Numbered from the stretch's first letter, positions 53,550 to 60,928 are shown. The stretch: DNA of 64,000 bases from CAZSDU01 sp964429135 (GCA_964429135.1 CAYSAU010000011.1:48522-112521); one strand, 5' to 3'. Program-made: numbers and translations. Notes: a model not told the origin generated them from the sequence alone.

Positions 53550-53623
53550 TTAGTTCAAAGTTCAAGGTTCAACTCAGGGTTTCAGGTTTCAAGTTTCTGG
53601 TTATAGGTTTCAAAGTTTCAGAG
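53550..53623. repeat. TTTCAAG/GTTCAAG 7-base degenerate array
   Basis: Degenerate units (AGTTCAA, GGTTCAA, GGTTTCA) occupy most of the 143-base gap 53543-53685 between the AAA_14-type gene and capE. Same unit type as the arms of cassette A. Confidence 0.7.
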
Positions 53624-53685
53624 ATTTTTTTTCTTCGTTCCTTCGATTCCTGAGTTTGCCAGATAGTTGATGAAGTGTTTTGCAT

Positions 53686-54960
53686 CTATCGGGTGGTCAT
53701 CCATTTCCAGGCTGGAACGATGTTGATCTCTTGTCCGTTTTGTTGCAGGGTTCTTTCCTGGTCCCAGGTAATTAAGAGCAAATCACTGCAGCCAAGTTCG
53801 GCAGCCGCTTCGGTCAATGCATCGGTTTCCCGTTTCAGCGTCTTACTGTTTTCAAGGCTGTGGCAAACCTGTATTAATTGTTCTACCGTGTGGCCTTTTC
53901 TGAGGATAAAGTCGACCTCTTTGTCGTTTCGTGTACGGTAGTAGAACAGGTCAAGTTCAGGACGATAATTCCTGCGCAATATTTCCACGAACACTGCATT
54001 TTCGAGCAAGCGTCCGGTATTGGGCGATAATTCAAAAGATCGGGCTTGGATAAAACCATTATCGATAATGTATATTTTTACCTGCGATTTTTTCTGCGAT
54101 TTGATCTTTGCAGCATATCGTGTCAGACCAACGAACAGATAAGGTTCTTCCAGGTAGCCAATGAATTTTTGAACCGTTGCCACACTATTGAAATGCAGGT
54201 CGTTTTTAAGCTGGTTGCAGGAAGAAAGGTTAGTGTAATTGGCTAGTAAATAGTTCGATAAATCATACAGTTGCTGTGTTTGTCTGATGCGAAACCGTTT
54301 TAGAATATCTTTGAGCAAGATGGAGTCGAAAAGCGATGACAGGTAATTTTTCAAGATAGCGGGATTCAATACTGTTTCCGGAAAACCACCATTGCGCAAG
54401 TAAGTGTCGAACAAATGAAGGATGTTCCCCCGGCTGAGCGGTGTTTGGGTTGTTTCTTGCGGGAGATCTGCTTCATGGTATTTCAGCACTTCTGCAAAAC
54501 TAAACGGGAATACCGATATTTGCAGGAACCGACCTGTTAGTGAGGTTGCCATTTCGTGGGAAAGAAGTTTCGCATTGGAACCGGTAACCACAAGATTAAC
54601 TCCCCTGCGGTACAACTTATTCACCCACAATTCCCAGCCGGTAAGGTTTTGTATTTCATCCAACAGCAAGTAGTTAAAATTCCCATAAATTTCATGCAGG
54701 GCCTGAATAACGGCATCTTCATTAAAACTTTTCAACAACTGATCATCATCGAAATTGAGATAGGCAAAATGCTGGTCTTGCAGTAACTGAAGCGCCATGA
54801 CCGATTTACCCGCCCTGCGTGGCCCGGTAATCAACTTGACCAGTGATGTGCCAAGCCAATCCGCTTTGGCGCCATCATCAATCCTGCGGATATAAGGAAG
54901 TCCAAGCAGCAGGTCACGCTCTTCTTTTTGTTGAATGATAATGCTTTTAATCATTTTCAT
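53686..54960 (-). CDS. AAA_14/DUF4143 ATPase (first of two)
   Basis: Start at the ATG at 54960; the frame opens earlier only with TTG. About 424 residues: Walker A G-P-R-R-A-G-K-S, Walker B L-L-L-D-E-I-Q-N-L, sensor T-G-S-N-A, and a C-terminal DUF4143 part with E-V-D-F-I-L-R, a PD-(D/E)XK-like feature. The family is widespread and uncharacterised; its members are often laterally moved. It has its own promoter with flanking inverted repeats and stands between sugar genes. A role in polysaccharide synthesis is unlikely. Confidence 0.85.
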   Translation of the reverse strand: MKMIKSIIIQQKEERDLLLGLPYIRRIDDGAKADWLGTSLVKLITGPRRAGKSVMALQLLQDQHFAYLNFDDDQLLKSFNEDAVIQALHEIYGNFNYLLLDEIQNLTGWELWVNKLYRRGVNLVVTGSNAKLLSHEMATSLTGRFLQISVFPFSFAEVLKYHEADLPQETTQTPLSRGNILHLFDTYLRNGGFPETVLNPAILKNYLSSLFDSILLKDILKRFRIRQTQQLYDLSNYLLANYTNLSSCNQLKNDLHFNSVATVQKFIGYLEEPYLFVGLTRYAAKIKSQKKSQVKIYIIDNGFIQARSFELSPNTGRLLENAVFVEILRRNYRPELDLFYYRTRNDKEVDFILRKGHTVEQLIQVCHSLENSKTLKRETDALTEAAAELGCSDLLLITWDQERTLQQNGQEINIVPAWKWMTTR

Positions 54961-54962
54961 TG

Positions 54963-55000
54963 TTATATTGAACAAAATTAACCTTTTTTATTCAATATAA
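54963..55000 (-). promoter_or_regulatory. Promoter with flanking 10-base inverted repeat before the first AAA_14 gene
   Basis: TAATTTTG (minus strand, 54980-54973) is an exact -7 box just 12 bases before the start codon. It is bracketed by a perfect inverted repeat, TTATATTGAA (54963-54972) and TTCAATATAA (54991-55000), which would make a good operator. Confidence 0.55.
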
Positions 55001-55034
55001 ATGTTTTAGTGTTTACTCACGAAAACGTTTATTT

Positions 55035-55112
55035 TCATTGGTGTTTCCCGATGAACCCGGCGCCACCGGTGACAAGGACGCGTTTGTTGGTTATTTTGGG
55101 ATAGGAGGACAT
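55035..55112 (-). pseudogene. Decayed start of an NAD-dependent sugar epimerase (stub 2)
   Basis: Minus-strand ATG at 55112 followed by M-S-S-Y-P-K-I-T-N-K-R then V-L-V-T-G-G-A-G-F-I-G, the nucleotide-binding start of a UDP-sugar epimerase. It stops after 25 codons. It is nearly identical to the stub at 57096-57191. A neighbouring frame reads T-N-E-N-K-R-F-R-E-stop, possibly the old C-terminus, implying an internal deletion. Confidence 0.7.
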
Positions 55113-55116
55113 AGAA

Positions 55117-55162
55117 CAATTAAGAATTAAGAATTAAGAATTAAAAAATTATCGCTTATCGC
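55117..55162. repeat. AATTAAG 7-base array followed by ATCGCTT units
   Basis: About four AATTAAG units run into ATCGCTTATCGCATATCGC. The same order of the two unit types occurs at 57193-57236, before the other epimerase stub. Confidence 0.75.
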
Positions 55163-55167
55163 ATATC

Positions 55168-55737
55168 GCTTGTTCAAAGTTCAAGGTTCAAAGTTCAAGG
55201 TTCAAAGTTCAAGGTTCAAGGTTCAAGGTTCAAGGTTCAAGGTTCAAAGTTCCAAGTTCAATGATATTTTTCGCCTTTGAATTGACTGGATTTGATATAT
55301 GTGATTAAACTTGAAATTTTCTTACTAAGTGTTGTTGTTTGGTCCATAAGTATAGTAAATTCTTCTTTTTTGAGATAACCAAAATCATTTGCCCTGTATA
55401 ATTGTGATCTGGCTTCACCACAGGAACCTTTAGCAATAAATAGAAATTGCGCAAACTCCTTATTCCCACCTCTTTCAAACCCTTCGGCAATGTTGTCCAT
55501 AATTGAACCTGAAGAAGCCCTTATCTGATCCCTGAATTTAAAGTCTTTTGAAAAATTCTCTGAGGAAGTAACACGAAAGATTAAGGTGCAAATCCCCCTT
55601 GCATCTTTCCAAATATCCAAATCCTCAAACCTCTCAACCTTCATTTTAAACCTTGAACCTTAAACCTTAAACCTTGAACCTTGAACTTTGAACCTTAAAC
55701 CTTGAACCTTAAACCTTGAACCTTAAACCTTAAACCT
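55168..55737. mobile_element. Inverted-repeat-bounded cassette A carrying a four-helix-bundle gene
   Basis: Left arm 55168-55257 is about 12 units of GGTTCAA/AGTTCAA. Right arm 55645-55737 is about 13 units of CCTTGAA/CCTTAAA, the reverse complement of the left. Between the arms lies a single ORF whose stop codon (TGA) is part of the left arm and whose start codon touches the right arm. Arms of about 90 bases could pair in RNA with the ORF in the loop. Confidence 0.7.
55258..55644 (-). CDS. Four-helix-bundle protein (23S rRNA intervening-sequence protein family)
   Basis: A 128-residue protein with the family pattern: F-E-D-L-D-I-W-K-D-A-R near the start, F-K-F-R-D-Q-I-R-A-S-S-G-S-I-M-D-N-I-A-E-G-F-E-R (about 36-60), E-F-A-Q-F-L-F-I-A-K-G-S-C-G-E-A-R-S-Q-L near 63-83. 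The family (TIGR02436-type) was first known from ORFs within intervening sequences of 23S rRNA, where inverted repeats bound the ORF. DGR accessory Avd proteins share the fold. Here it lies in a protein operon, again between inverted repeats. Function unknown. Confidence 0.88.
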   Translation of the reverse strand: MKVERFEDLDIWKDARGICTLIFRVTSSENFSKDFKFRDQIRASSGSIMDNIAEGFERGGNKEFAQFLFIAKGSCGEARSQLYRANDFGYLKKEEFTILMDQTTTLSKKISSLITYIKSSQFKGEKYH

Positions 55738-55814
55738 ACAAACTTCCGAGAACGTTTATTTTCAGTGGTGTTCCTGAATGCCTGGCGTTTCGGGTTTTTT
55801 GTACTTGAGTCCTG

Positions 55815-57038
55815 TTATTCCATTAAGAAGGATCTTAAATTTGTATGTTTAATACCTTTAAAGGTGTTGCCTTGAAAGTCGTCGAGGGTAATCACTTCTT
55901 TGGGATAATTATCGGATATTTTTTTCAGGTTACCAAATTCTCTCTCCATGGTTCGGGTCTCATTCATGGTAAGAGCTACCTGAATGTACCGTTTTTCACC
56001 ATTCTTTTCGCCCACAAAATCTATTTCAGCGTTACCCAGCACACCCACTTTTACGCTATACCCTTTAAAAAGCAGTTGATTGTAAACTGTATTTTCGATT
56101 ATTTTCCCTCTATCTTCGGGCCTGTATCCCCAGAGTCCGTGACGTATGCCCAGGTTTTCAAAATAATACTTTTCCCCGAATTCAAAAATACGCTTTCCGA
56201 TGATGTCGTATCGCTGTACTTTATGCACCAGAAAAGCATTCACCAGATATTGGATGTAGGTCTGTACCTGATTGGGAGCTATATTTACCTGCTGTGATTT
56301 TAAAAAATCGCTGATTTTTTTCGCTGAAAACAAACTACCCACGTTTCCGGAAAGGAAAAGTACCAGCTGCTCCAGGAATGGAACATTTCTGATGGCATAC
56401 CGATTGATGATATCGCGATAAACGATTGTGCTGTAAATGTTTTTAAGATACTCGAAAACAATAGCTTCCGTTAACTTCAGGTGTTTCAAATAGGGCAGGC
56501 CTCCGTATTTGATATACTTCTCCAGGGACGGGGGAGAGTCGTTGAGCTTGTGAAATAGGAGAAACTCATCGTAGGACAGGCTGTAAACTGTAATTTCGAT
56601 GGCTCTGCCGCTCAGATACCCTGCTACGTCGGACGACAATAAACCGGCATTACTCCCGGTACAATACAAATCAATGTCCCTGTGAAGTAATAACGAGCGA
56701 AGCGCTTCTTCAAAATGCACAATTTCCTGTATTTCATCAATAAAAACATAGGTAAGACCGGTCTTTTTTTTATGAGCTAAAACGAAATCATTTAAATCCC
56801 GTCCGGTTTTTATGGCAGAAAATGCGAGGTCCTCCTTGTTAATATACAGCAATCCTGCCTCAGGTTCCTGTTCCCTGATCAATTGGATCAACTGAAGAAG
56901 CAAATAACTTTTTCCTACCCTGCGCTGCCCGGAAAACACCTTAATAATATTCTTACCGATAAAGGGTTTCACCCGCTCCAAATAAGCAGTACGTAATTGT
57001 AGATCCTCCGGTAATTGAATATCAATAGTTTTAATCAT
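55815..57038 (-). CDS. AAA_14/DUF4143 ATPase (second of two)
   Basis: Start at the ATG at 57038 (M-I-K-T-I-D-I-Q); the longer frame begins with TTG inside the promoter. 407 residues: Walker A S-G-Q-R-R-V-G-K-S, Walker B Y-V-F-I-D-E-I-Q-E-I, T-G-S-N-A, and C-terminal N-A-E-I-D-F-V-G-E. It is only distantly similar to the other AAA_14 gene at 53686, so not a recent tandem copy. Both are preceded on the minus strand by the same truncated epimerase start. Confidence 0.85.
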   Translation of the reverse strand: MIKTIDIQLPEDLQLRTAYLERVKPFIGKNIIKVFSGQRRVGKSYLLLQLIQLIREQEPEAGLLYINKEDLAFSAIKTGRDLNDFVLAHKKKTGLTYVFIDEIQEIVHFEEALRSLLLHRDIDLYCTGSNAGLLSSDVAGYLSGRAIEITVYSLSYDEFLLFHKLNDSPPSLEKYIKYGGLPYLKHLKLTEAIVFEYLKNIYSTIVYRDIINRYAIRNVPFLEQLVLFLSGNVGSLFSAKKISDFLKSQQVNIAPNQVQTYIQYLVNAFLVHKVQRYDIIGKRIFEFGEKYYFENLGIRHGLWGYRPEDRGKIIENTVYNQLLFKGYSVKVGVLGNAEIDFVGEKNGEKRYIQVALTMNETRTMEREFGNLKKISDNYPKEVITLDDFQGNTFKGIKHTNLRSFLME

Positions 57039-57053
57039 GTATATATCTTTCGA

Positions 57054-57088
57054 CAAAAATAATGATTTTTATAGTTATGCTTATAACT
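57054..57088 (-). promoter_or_regulatory. Promoter with palindrome before the second AAA_14 gene
   Basis: TATTTTTG on the minus strand (57061-57054) fits TAnnTTTG, 15 bases before the ATG. A perfect AGTTAT-GCTT-ATAACT palindrome (57073-57088) lies where the -33 region would be. Confidence 0.5.
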
Positions 57089-57095
57089 TTTGTGT

Positions 57096-57191
57096 TTAAA
57101 GGGCGAAGGTTTCGCAGAGATTCGATCCGATAAACCCGGCGCCACCGGTCACCAGGATGCGTTTGTTGGTTATTTTGGGATAGGAGGTCAT
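57096..57191 (-). pseudogene. Decayed start of an NAD-dependent sugar epimerase (stub 1)
   Basis: Minus-strand ATG at 57191 reads M-T-S-Y-P-K-I-T-N-K-R-I then L-V-T-G-G-A-G-F-I-G-S-N-L-C-E and stops after 31 codons. A full enzyme would be over 300 residues. The first 65 bases match stub 2 at 55035-55112 almost exactly, as does the AATTAAG repeat just upstream. Confidence 0.75.
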
Positions 57192-57192
57192 A

Positions 57193-57236
57193 GAACAATT
57201 AAGAATTAAGAATGAGGAATTGAAAAATTATCGCTA
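57193..57236. repeat. AATTAAG/AATGAGG 7-base array
   Basis: Degenerate units directly after the stop of the dehydratase gene and before stub 1, followed by TATCGCTAATTA. Near copy of 55117-55162. Confidence 0.75.
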
Positions 57237-57237
57237 A

Positions 57238-58434
57238 TTACATCTTCCCATCCAGGTATTTCCCTTTTTCCTCATGTTTGAAACCGGGGATCATTTCGAA
57301 AAACAAATTCACCAAAGCTTCTTTTGACCAGCTTTGATCTTGTTTCATGGCATGGATGGCGGATGAAAAGTAGTCAAGTTTTGCTTTGTCGTAAACAATT
57401 TCATTTTTGATGATCCCCAAATGGATAAAGCGATTTAAATCCAGTTGTTCATTTTCCGTATAAAATTCTTCAAAACTTTTTTCTCCCGTGGTGTCACTTG
57501 GGCTGAATAGACATGGCCACTGACCTTTTTCTGGCAACGAAAGAATCATTTCACGGGCTTCTTCTTCGCTTTGACAGAGATAAGGTTCGTAGCCGATGGC
57601 CTGAAGATAACGCAAAGCAATATCGGAAAAAGTGATCTGGTGCAGGACCTCATGCAATTTTGGAAAGAAAATATCCCGGTTATCTCCGAAAATACACGAC
57701 ATCAGACAAAGCTCCCCGGATTCCTTAGGGATCACGAAATATCGTTTGACATCATTGGGCGCCACAATGGGTTGCCGCTTTTGGATACGTTGGTTAAATC
57801 CATACAGCAAACTGCCATCCGAAAACGCCACGTTGGCGAAGCGGGCAGTCGAGATTTTAATCTGCTCACTTTGCTGCATCAGGAACATTTCCATGATTCG
57901 CTTGGATGCTCCCATCATATTGGCCGGATTGGCTGCCTTGTCGGTAGACACGCAGAAATACTTCTTGATATCGTTTTTGATGGATTGACGTATGGTTTTT
58001 ACCGTATTGAAAATGTTCACATCAATCATTCGCATCAAAGTAAACGGGTCTTTTTCACTGCGTACATGCTTTAAGGCCGAAAGGTTCAGCACATAATCAT
58101 ATTTTCCGTCAGAAGCGATAAAAACATCATATTCCAGCTTGCCTGCATCCAGTGCAAAAGTTTTGAAATCTCCTTTGATATATCCGAAAACGCTACGGAT
58201 GTCCCTCACCAACTCCACCAGGTTGTTTTCACTCAGGTCGACAACATGCAATTTACGAGGATTGCGCCTGAATATTTCTTTGGTTACCGCCTGCCCGATA
58301 CTGCCTGCTCCTCCAATGACCAAAAACCGGGATGAACGGATGACTTCAGACAAAATTTTCTCATGCCGGGAGATATCTTCGGTAAACAATTCTTTTTCCC
58401 GCCCGATGAGATGTAAAATGGTTTTGTCAGTCAT
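57238..58434 (-). CDS. UDP-GlcNAc 4,6-dehydratase-like sugar nucleotide enzyme
   Basis: A 398-residue extended SDR of the Polysacc_synt_2 group: V-I-G-G-A-G-S-I-G-Q at 39-48, D-L-S-E-N-N near 72, V-S-T-D-K-A-A-N-P-A-N-M-M-G-A-S-K near 162-178 and T-A-R-F-A-N-V-A-F-S-D-G-S-L. The overall length and C-terminal part resemble LegB-type dehydratases of legionaminic acid-like pathways. Its keto-sugar product could feed the DegT aminotransferase at 43088. Other Leg enzymes (condensing synthase, CMP transferase) are not clearly present, so the end product is open. Confidence 0.8.
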   Translation of the reverse strand: MTDKTILHLIGREKELFTEDISRHEKILSEVIRSSRFLVIGGAGSIGQAVTKEIFRRNPRKLHVVDLSENNLVELVRDIRSVFGYIKGDFKTFALDAGKLEYDVFIASDGKYDYVLNLSALKHVRSEKDPFTLMRMIDVNIFNTVKTIRQSIKNDIKKYFCVSTDKAANPANMMGASKRIMEMFLMQQSEQIKISTARFANVAFSDGSLLYGFNQRIQKRQPIVAPNDVKRYFVIPKESGELCLMSCIFGDNRDIFFPKLHEVLHQITFSDIALRYLQAIGYEPYLCQSEEEAREMILSLPEKGQWPCLFSPSDTTGEKSFEEFYTENEQLDLNRFIHLGIIKNEIVYDKAKLDYFSSAIHAMKQDQSWSKEALVNLFFEMIPGFKHEEKGKYLDGKM

Positions 58435-58476
58435 TACTTGGGTTTTGGGATAGATTGCAATCTTCTTTCCGGTTTT

Positions 58477-59013
58477 CTACAAGTGATCATTTTCCCAGAT
58501 CAGCAGACAAGTGTCACAGCTTTTGAGGAAGTTTTGTTCCTCATTATCTTTCAGGAGAATGCAACGAATTTCACGTTTGATCAGGGTTTCGGCTTTTTGA
58601 ATGAGCTTTTCGAGATAGGCATTGTCGATGGTTTTGCCAACCAGTGTCAGTTCAATCTTCTTAGTGTCCAGTCCCATGGCCAGATCGCCTGTTACATAAG
58701 CACGGGTTACGTTACCCAGTTTATGGACCACCTGTTCAACAATGCGGTCAAGCCCGATATGCTTACGTAAAATAACATTGATGTCGTTATATAAGGGATG
58801 CTTTTGGTTTGCCCTGAATATTTTTTTATTCCGATCCATCCCGCTGGTCAGCAAGCCTGCTGCTTCAAAGCGGTTCAGCTCCACCCGTATCGCATTGGTC
58901 GACTCATCAAATTCCTCCTCCAGCCCACGCAAATAGGCGCTGCTTTCAGCGTTCAGAAAGAAACGGAGAAGCAGCTTGATGCGGGTTTTGTTGGTGATTA
59001 ATGTGTCTAACAC
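58477..59013 (-). CDS. Winged-helix regulator with nucleotidyltransferase-like domain
   Basis: A 178-residue protein: N-terminal winged helix (about 5-75; T-R-I-K-L-L-L-R-F-F-L-N ... S-T-N-A-I-R-V-E-L-N-R-F-E-A-A-G-L-L), then N-K-K-I-F-R-A-N-x-x-H-P-L-Y and a C-terminal part like a degenerate nucleotidyltransferase (Y-V-T-G-D-L-A-M-G). Such proteins commonly stand near the start of Bacteroidota polysaccharide loci, close to UpxY, and presumably regulate them. Start is GTG at 59013, immediately next to a repeat array. It is 42 bases before the dehydratase gene. Confidence 0.72.
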   Translation of the reverse strand: MLDTLITNKTRIKLLLRFFLNAESSAYLRGLEEEFDESTNAIRVELNRFEAAGLLTSGMDRNKKIFRANQKHPLYNDINVILRKHIGLDRIVEQVVHKLGNVTRAYVTGDLAMGLDTKKIELTLVGKTIDNAYLEKLIQKAETLIKREIRCILLKDNEEQNFLKSCDTCLLIWENDHL

Positions 59014-59512
59014 AATTAAGAATTAGGAATTAAGAATGAGGAATGAGGAATTATTTTTTTTGAAATGAGGTATTACCTTTTTACTTTTTTCGGATTAAGC
59101 AGAAAAACTGATGAAAGACGATAACATTATTATGCAAAAATCTTTTCTGTTTGCGATCAGGATAATCAGATTATATCAATTCCTTCAGACGAAAAAGGAG
59201 TTTGTAATTTCAAAACAGATTCTGCGATCAGGAACTTCCATCGGAGCTAATATTGAAGAGGCATTGGGTGCGAATTCAAATAAAGATTTTGTAGCAAAAA
59301 TGACCATCGTGTATAAAGAAGCCAGGGAAACTAAATACTGGTTGAAATTGCTTCAGGAAACAAAGATTTTAACAAAACACCAGTCAGACTCACTTATTAA
59401 TGATTGCGAGGAACTTTTAAGAATCACCGGCTCAATAATAAAAACCCTCAAAACAAAAACCCTGAAACATTAATTCCTAATTCTTAATTCCTAATTCCTA
59501 ATTCCTAATTAA
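59014..59512. mobile_element. Inverted-repeat-bounded cassette B carrying a four-helix-bundle gene
   Basis: Left arm 59014-59057 (AATTAAG/AATTAGG/AATGAGG units) and right arm 59470-59512 (the reverse complement, TTCCTAA/TTCTTAA units) enclose one plus-strand ORF, opposite to the operon. The ORF stop TAA is inside the right arm. The cassette lies between the regulator start codon and the UpxY-type gene. A third block of the right-arm unit follows at 59555-59594. Confidence 0.7.
59111..59473 (+). CDS. Four-helix-bundle protein (23S rRNA intervening-sequence protein family)
   Basis: A 120-residue protein: F-A-I-R-I-I-R-L-Y-Q-F-L near 14-25, S-K-Q-I-L-R-S-G-T-S-I-G-A-N-I-E-E-A near 36-53, F-V-A-K-M-T-I-V-Y-K-E-A-R-E-T-K-Y-W-L near 61-79, the standard motifs of the family. 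It belongs to a different subgroup from the one at 55258, since sequences differ widely, yet has the same inverted-arm setting. It is the only plus-strand gene between 21.6 and 60.5 kb apart from IS fragments. Function unknown. Confidence 0.88.
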   Translation: MKDDNIIMQKSFLFAIRIIRLYQFLQTKKEFVISKQILRSGTSIGANIEEALGANSNKDFVAKMTIVYKEARETKYWLKLLQETKILTKHQSDSLINDCEELLRITGSIIKTLKTKTLKH

Positions 59513-59554
59513 CACAGCTTCGCCCTTTCAGTCACAAAGTAACTTAGCAAAAAT

Positions 59555-59594
59555 CCTTCAATTCCTCATTCCTAATTCCTAATTCCTAATTCTT
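59555..59594. repeat. TTCCTAA/TTCCTCA 7-base array at the end of the UpxY-type gene
   Basis: About five units; the last codons and the TAG stop of the UpxY-type gene (I-R-N-stop) are made of this repeat. Confidence 0.8.
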
Positions 59595-60202
59595 TCCAGC
59601 ATTGCCGGTGAAATCGAAAGCGATATCGCCGTTTCCAGCTGTTCAATGCGTATAATTACCCTGCTTTTTCCGGAGCGGGAGATCATTTCTCCAACATATC
59701 CGGCCATGGGGCCGGCAGTAATTTTTACTTTTGTGCCTGGTTCAATGTTTCCCGTCAGGCAATCAACCGGGATATTATAGCCTGTAATAATTTTCAGCAG
59801 GTCGATCTGCCTGGAGGGTATGGCTGCAGGCTTCCCGCTGAACCAGACATACCTCACCGCACCCGGGGTGTTGAGAACCTGGTATTGCTGGGCCGGGGTA
59901 ACATGCACGAAACAATAGGAACGGATCAAAGGTTCTTCTACCAGTTTCCTGCGGTCGCTCCACTGCCTGAGTACTTTCTGCAAGGGAACATACGCTTCTA
60001 TGCCCTCTTCCATGAGCCGCTGCATCACTACTTTTTCCTGACGGGATTTGGTGTACAGCGCCAGCCATTGGAGATCACTCCCCCTCGCCTTTAAGGAGAG
60101 GGGGGTGGGGGGTGAGGTCATGGCGCCCAATGCACTGGTGTGTAAAGTTATAGACTGATGTACGGTCAATTCTTCGCTTTTTCGAGTAACAAATGTACTC
60201 AC
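59579..60202 (-). CDS. NusG-like (UpxY-type) transcription antiterminator
   Basis: A 207-residue NusG paralogue: W-L-A-L-Y-T-K-S-R-Q-E-K near 46 starts the NGN domain, with Y-V-P-L-Q-K, R-S-Y-C-F-V-H-V, then a KOW-like part (G-T-K-V-K-I-T-A-G-P-M-A-G-Y-V-G). UpxY proteins bind RNA polymerase at the head of a capsule operon and prevent early termination, fitting its place before a minus-strand run of about 38 kb. The start is GTG at 60202, leaving about 44 extra N-terminal residues. Part of these (T-S-P-P-T-P-L-S-L-K-A-R-G) come from a G/C-rich repeat at 60075-60118, so an internal start near 60121 is possible. Confidence 0.85.
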   Translation of the reverse strand: MSTFVTRKSEELTVHQSITLHTSALGAMTSPPTPLSLKARGSDLQWLALYTKSRQEKVVMQRLMEEGIEAYVPLQKVLRQWSDRRKLVEEPLIRSYCFVHVTPAQQYQVLNTPGAVRYVWFSGKPAAIPSRQIDLLKIITGYNIPVDCLTGNIEPGTKVKITAGPMAGYVGEMISRSGKSRVIIRIEQLETAISLSISPAMLERIRN

Positions 60203-60251
60203 TTCTTTTTATTAAAGTCAAGTTTTTTACTCATTATTTTTTTAAATATTT

Positions 60252-60310
60252 TGTGCTATGCTCTTTACCTAACATGTTGAAAATTAGCTACTCATTCTTG
60301 AAATAGCACA
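60252..60310. promoter_or_regulatory. Inverted repeat in the UpxY leader region
   Basis: TGTGCTAT (60252-60259) and ATAGCACA (60303-60310) are perfect inverted copies 43 bases apart, 50-110 bases before the UpxY-type start. Could be an operator or a leader-RNA stem. No exact -7 box was found in 60203-60343. Confidence 0.3.
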
Positions 60311-60343
60311 TTTACAATGATATAGTATTTTTGTTAGTGTTTT

Positions 60344-60470
60344 TGCGATAGGCGGTGGGAGATAGGCGATAGGCGATATGCGATAGGCGATAGGCGATAT
60401 GCGATAGGCGATGGGCGATATGCGATAGGCGATAGGCGATATGCGATAGGCGATATGCGATGGGTGATCA
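60344..60470. repeat. GCGATAG/GCGATAT 7-base array, about 16 units
   Basis: The longest array in the window: GCGATAG, GCGATAT, GCGATGG and similar units in tandem over about 125 bases, with no spacers and no ORF. It lies between the divergent UpxY leader and the Lys-rich protein gene, so it occupies a promoter region. Confidence 0.9.
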
Positions 60471-60519
60471 AATTTTTTTTTATTTTTACATAAAATTAGT
60501 AATCATAAAAAGCAAGAAG

Positions 60520-60870
60520 ATGAAATCAATCAGATTTTCTGAAGACGAACTCGAATTCCTGAGAAATCATTATGAATTCGAACTGGCCGAGGCTGAGAAT
60601 TATATCGGGGATATTAAAAACATCCTGAAAAAGCTGGGATCCTTAAAAAAAGAAGAAAAAGTTGAAAAACCCCTGAAAGCCAAAGGCAAAAAACGCGGTC
60701 GCCCCAAGGCTGTTAAGCCTGCTGAGCTTACTCCGGAAGTCGTAAAACAGGAAGTGAAAAAAGCTGTTACGACCAGGAAAAAGCCTGCAACAAGGAAGAA
60801 AAAAGTGTCCACGAAAAAGAAATCAGCGGCAAAACCCAAAACAGAAGCTCCCGTGCAGGAAGCCAAATAA
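60520..60870 (+). CDS. Histone H1-like Lys/Ala-rich DNA-binding protein
   Basis: Start at the ATG at 60520, preceded by AGCAAGAAG; the longer frame crosses the repeat array. A 116-residue protein with an acidic helical N-terminus (about 1-45, coiled-coil-like) and a strongly basic C-terminal tail rich in K, P, A, T, including an AT-hook-like K-K-R-G-R-P-K-A. Such tails bind DNA without sequence specificity, as in bacterial H1-like proteins. It precedes rpsT by 97 bases, but rpsT has its own promoter. Confidence 0.7.
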   Translation: MKSIRFSEDELEFLRNHYEFELAEAENYIGDIKNILKKLGSLKKEEKVEKPLKAKGKKRGRPKAVKPAELTPEVVKQEVKKAVTTRKKPATRKKKVSTKKKSAAKPKTEAPVQEAK

Positions 60871-60928
60871 ATCAGGATTGATTCTTCATTGAAATCCAAC
60901 TCCTTTTTTTTTATTTCAGGATTATTTG

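Noticed and set aside
55258..59473. Four-helix-bundle proteins as Avd of a diversity-generating retroelement
   Set aside because: No reverse transcriptase, template repeat or variable repeat is visible anywhere in the window.
60252..60310. Invertible capsule promoter like those of Bacteroides fragilis
   Set aside because: The inverted repeat is only 8 bases with 43 bases between, no promoter was found inside and no invertase gene is nearby.
60344..60470. Array resembling a CRISPR
   Set aside because: Units are 7 bases in direct tandem without spacers, and no cas genes are present.
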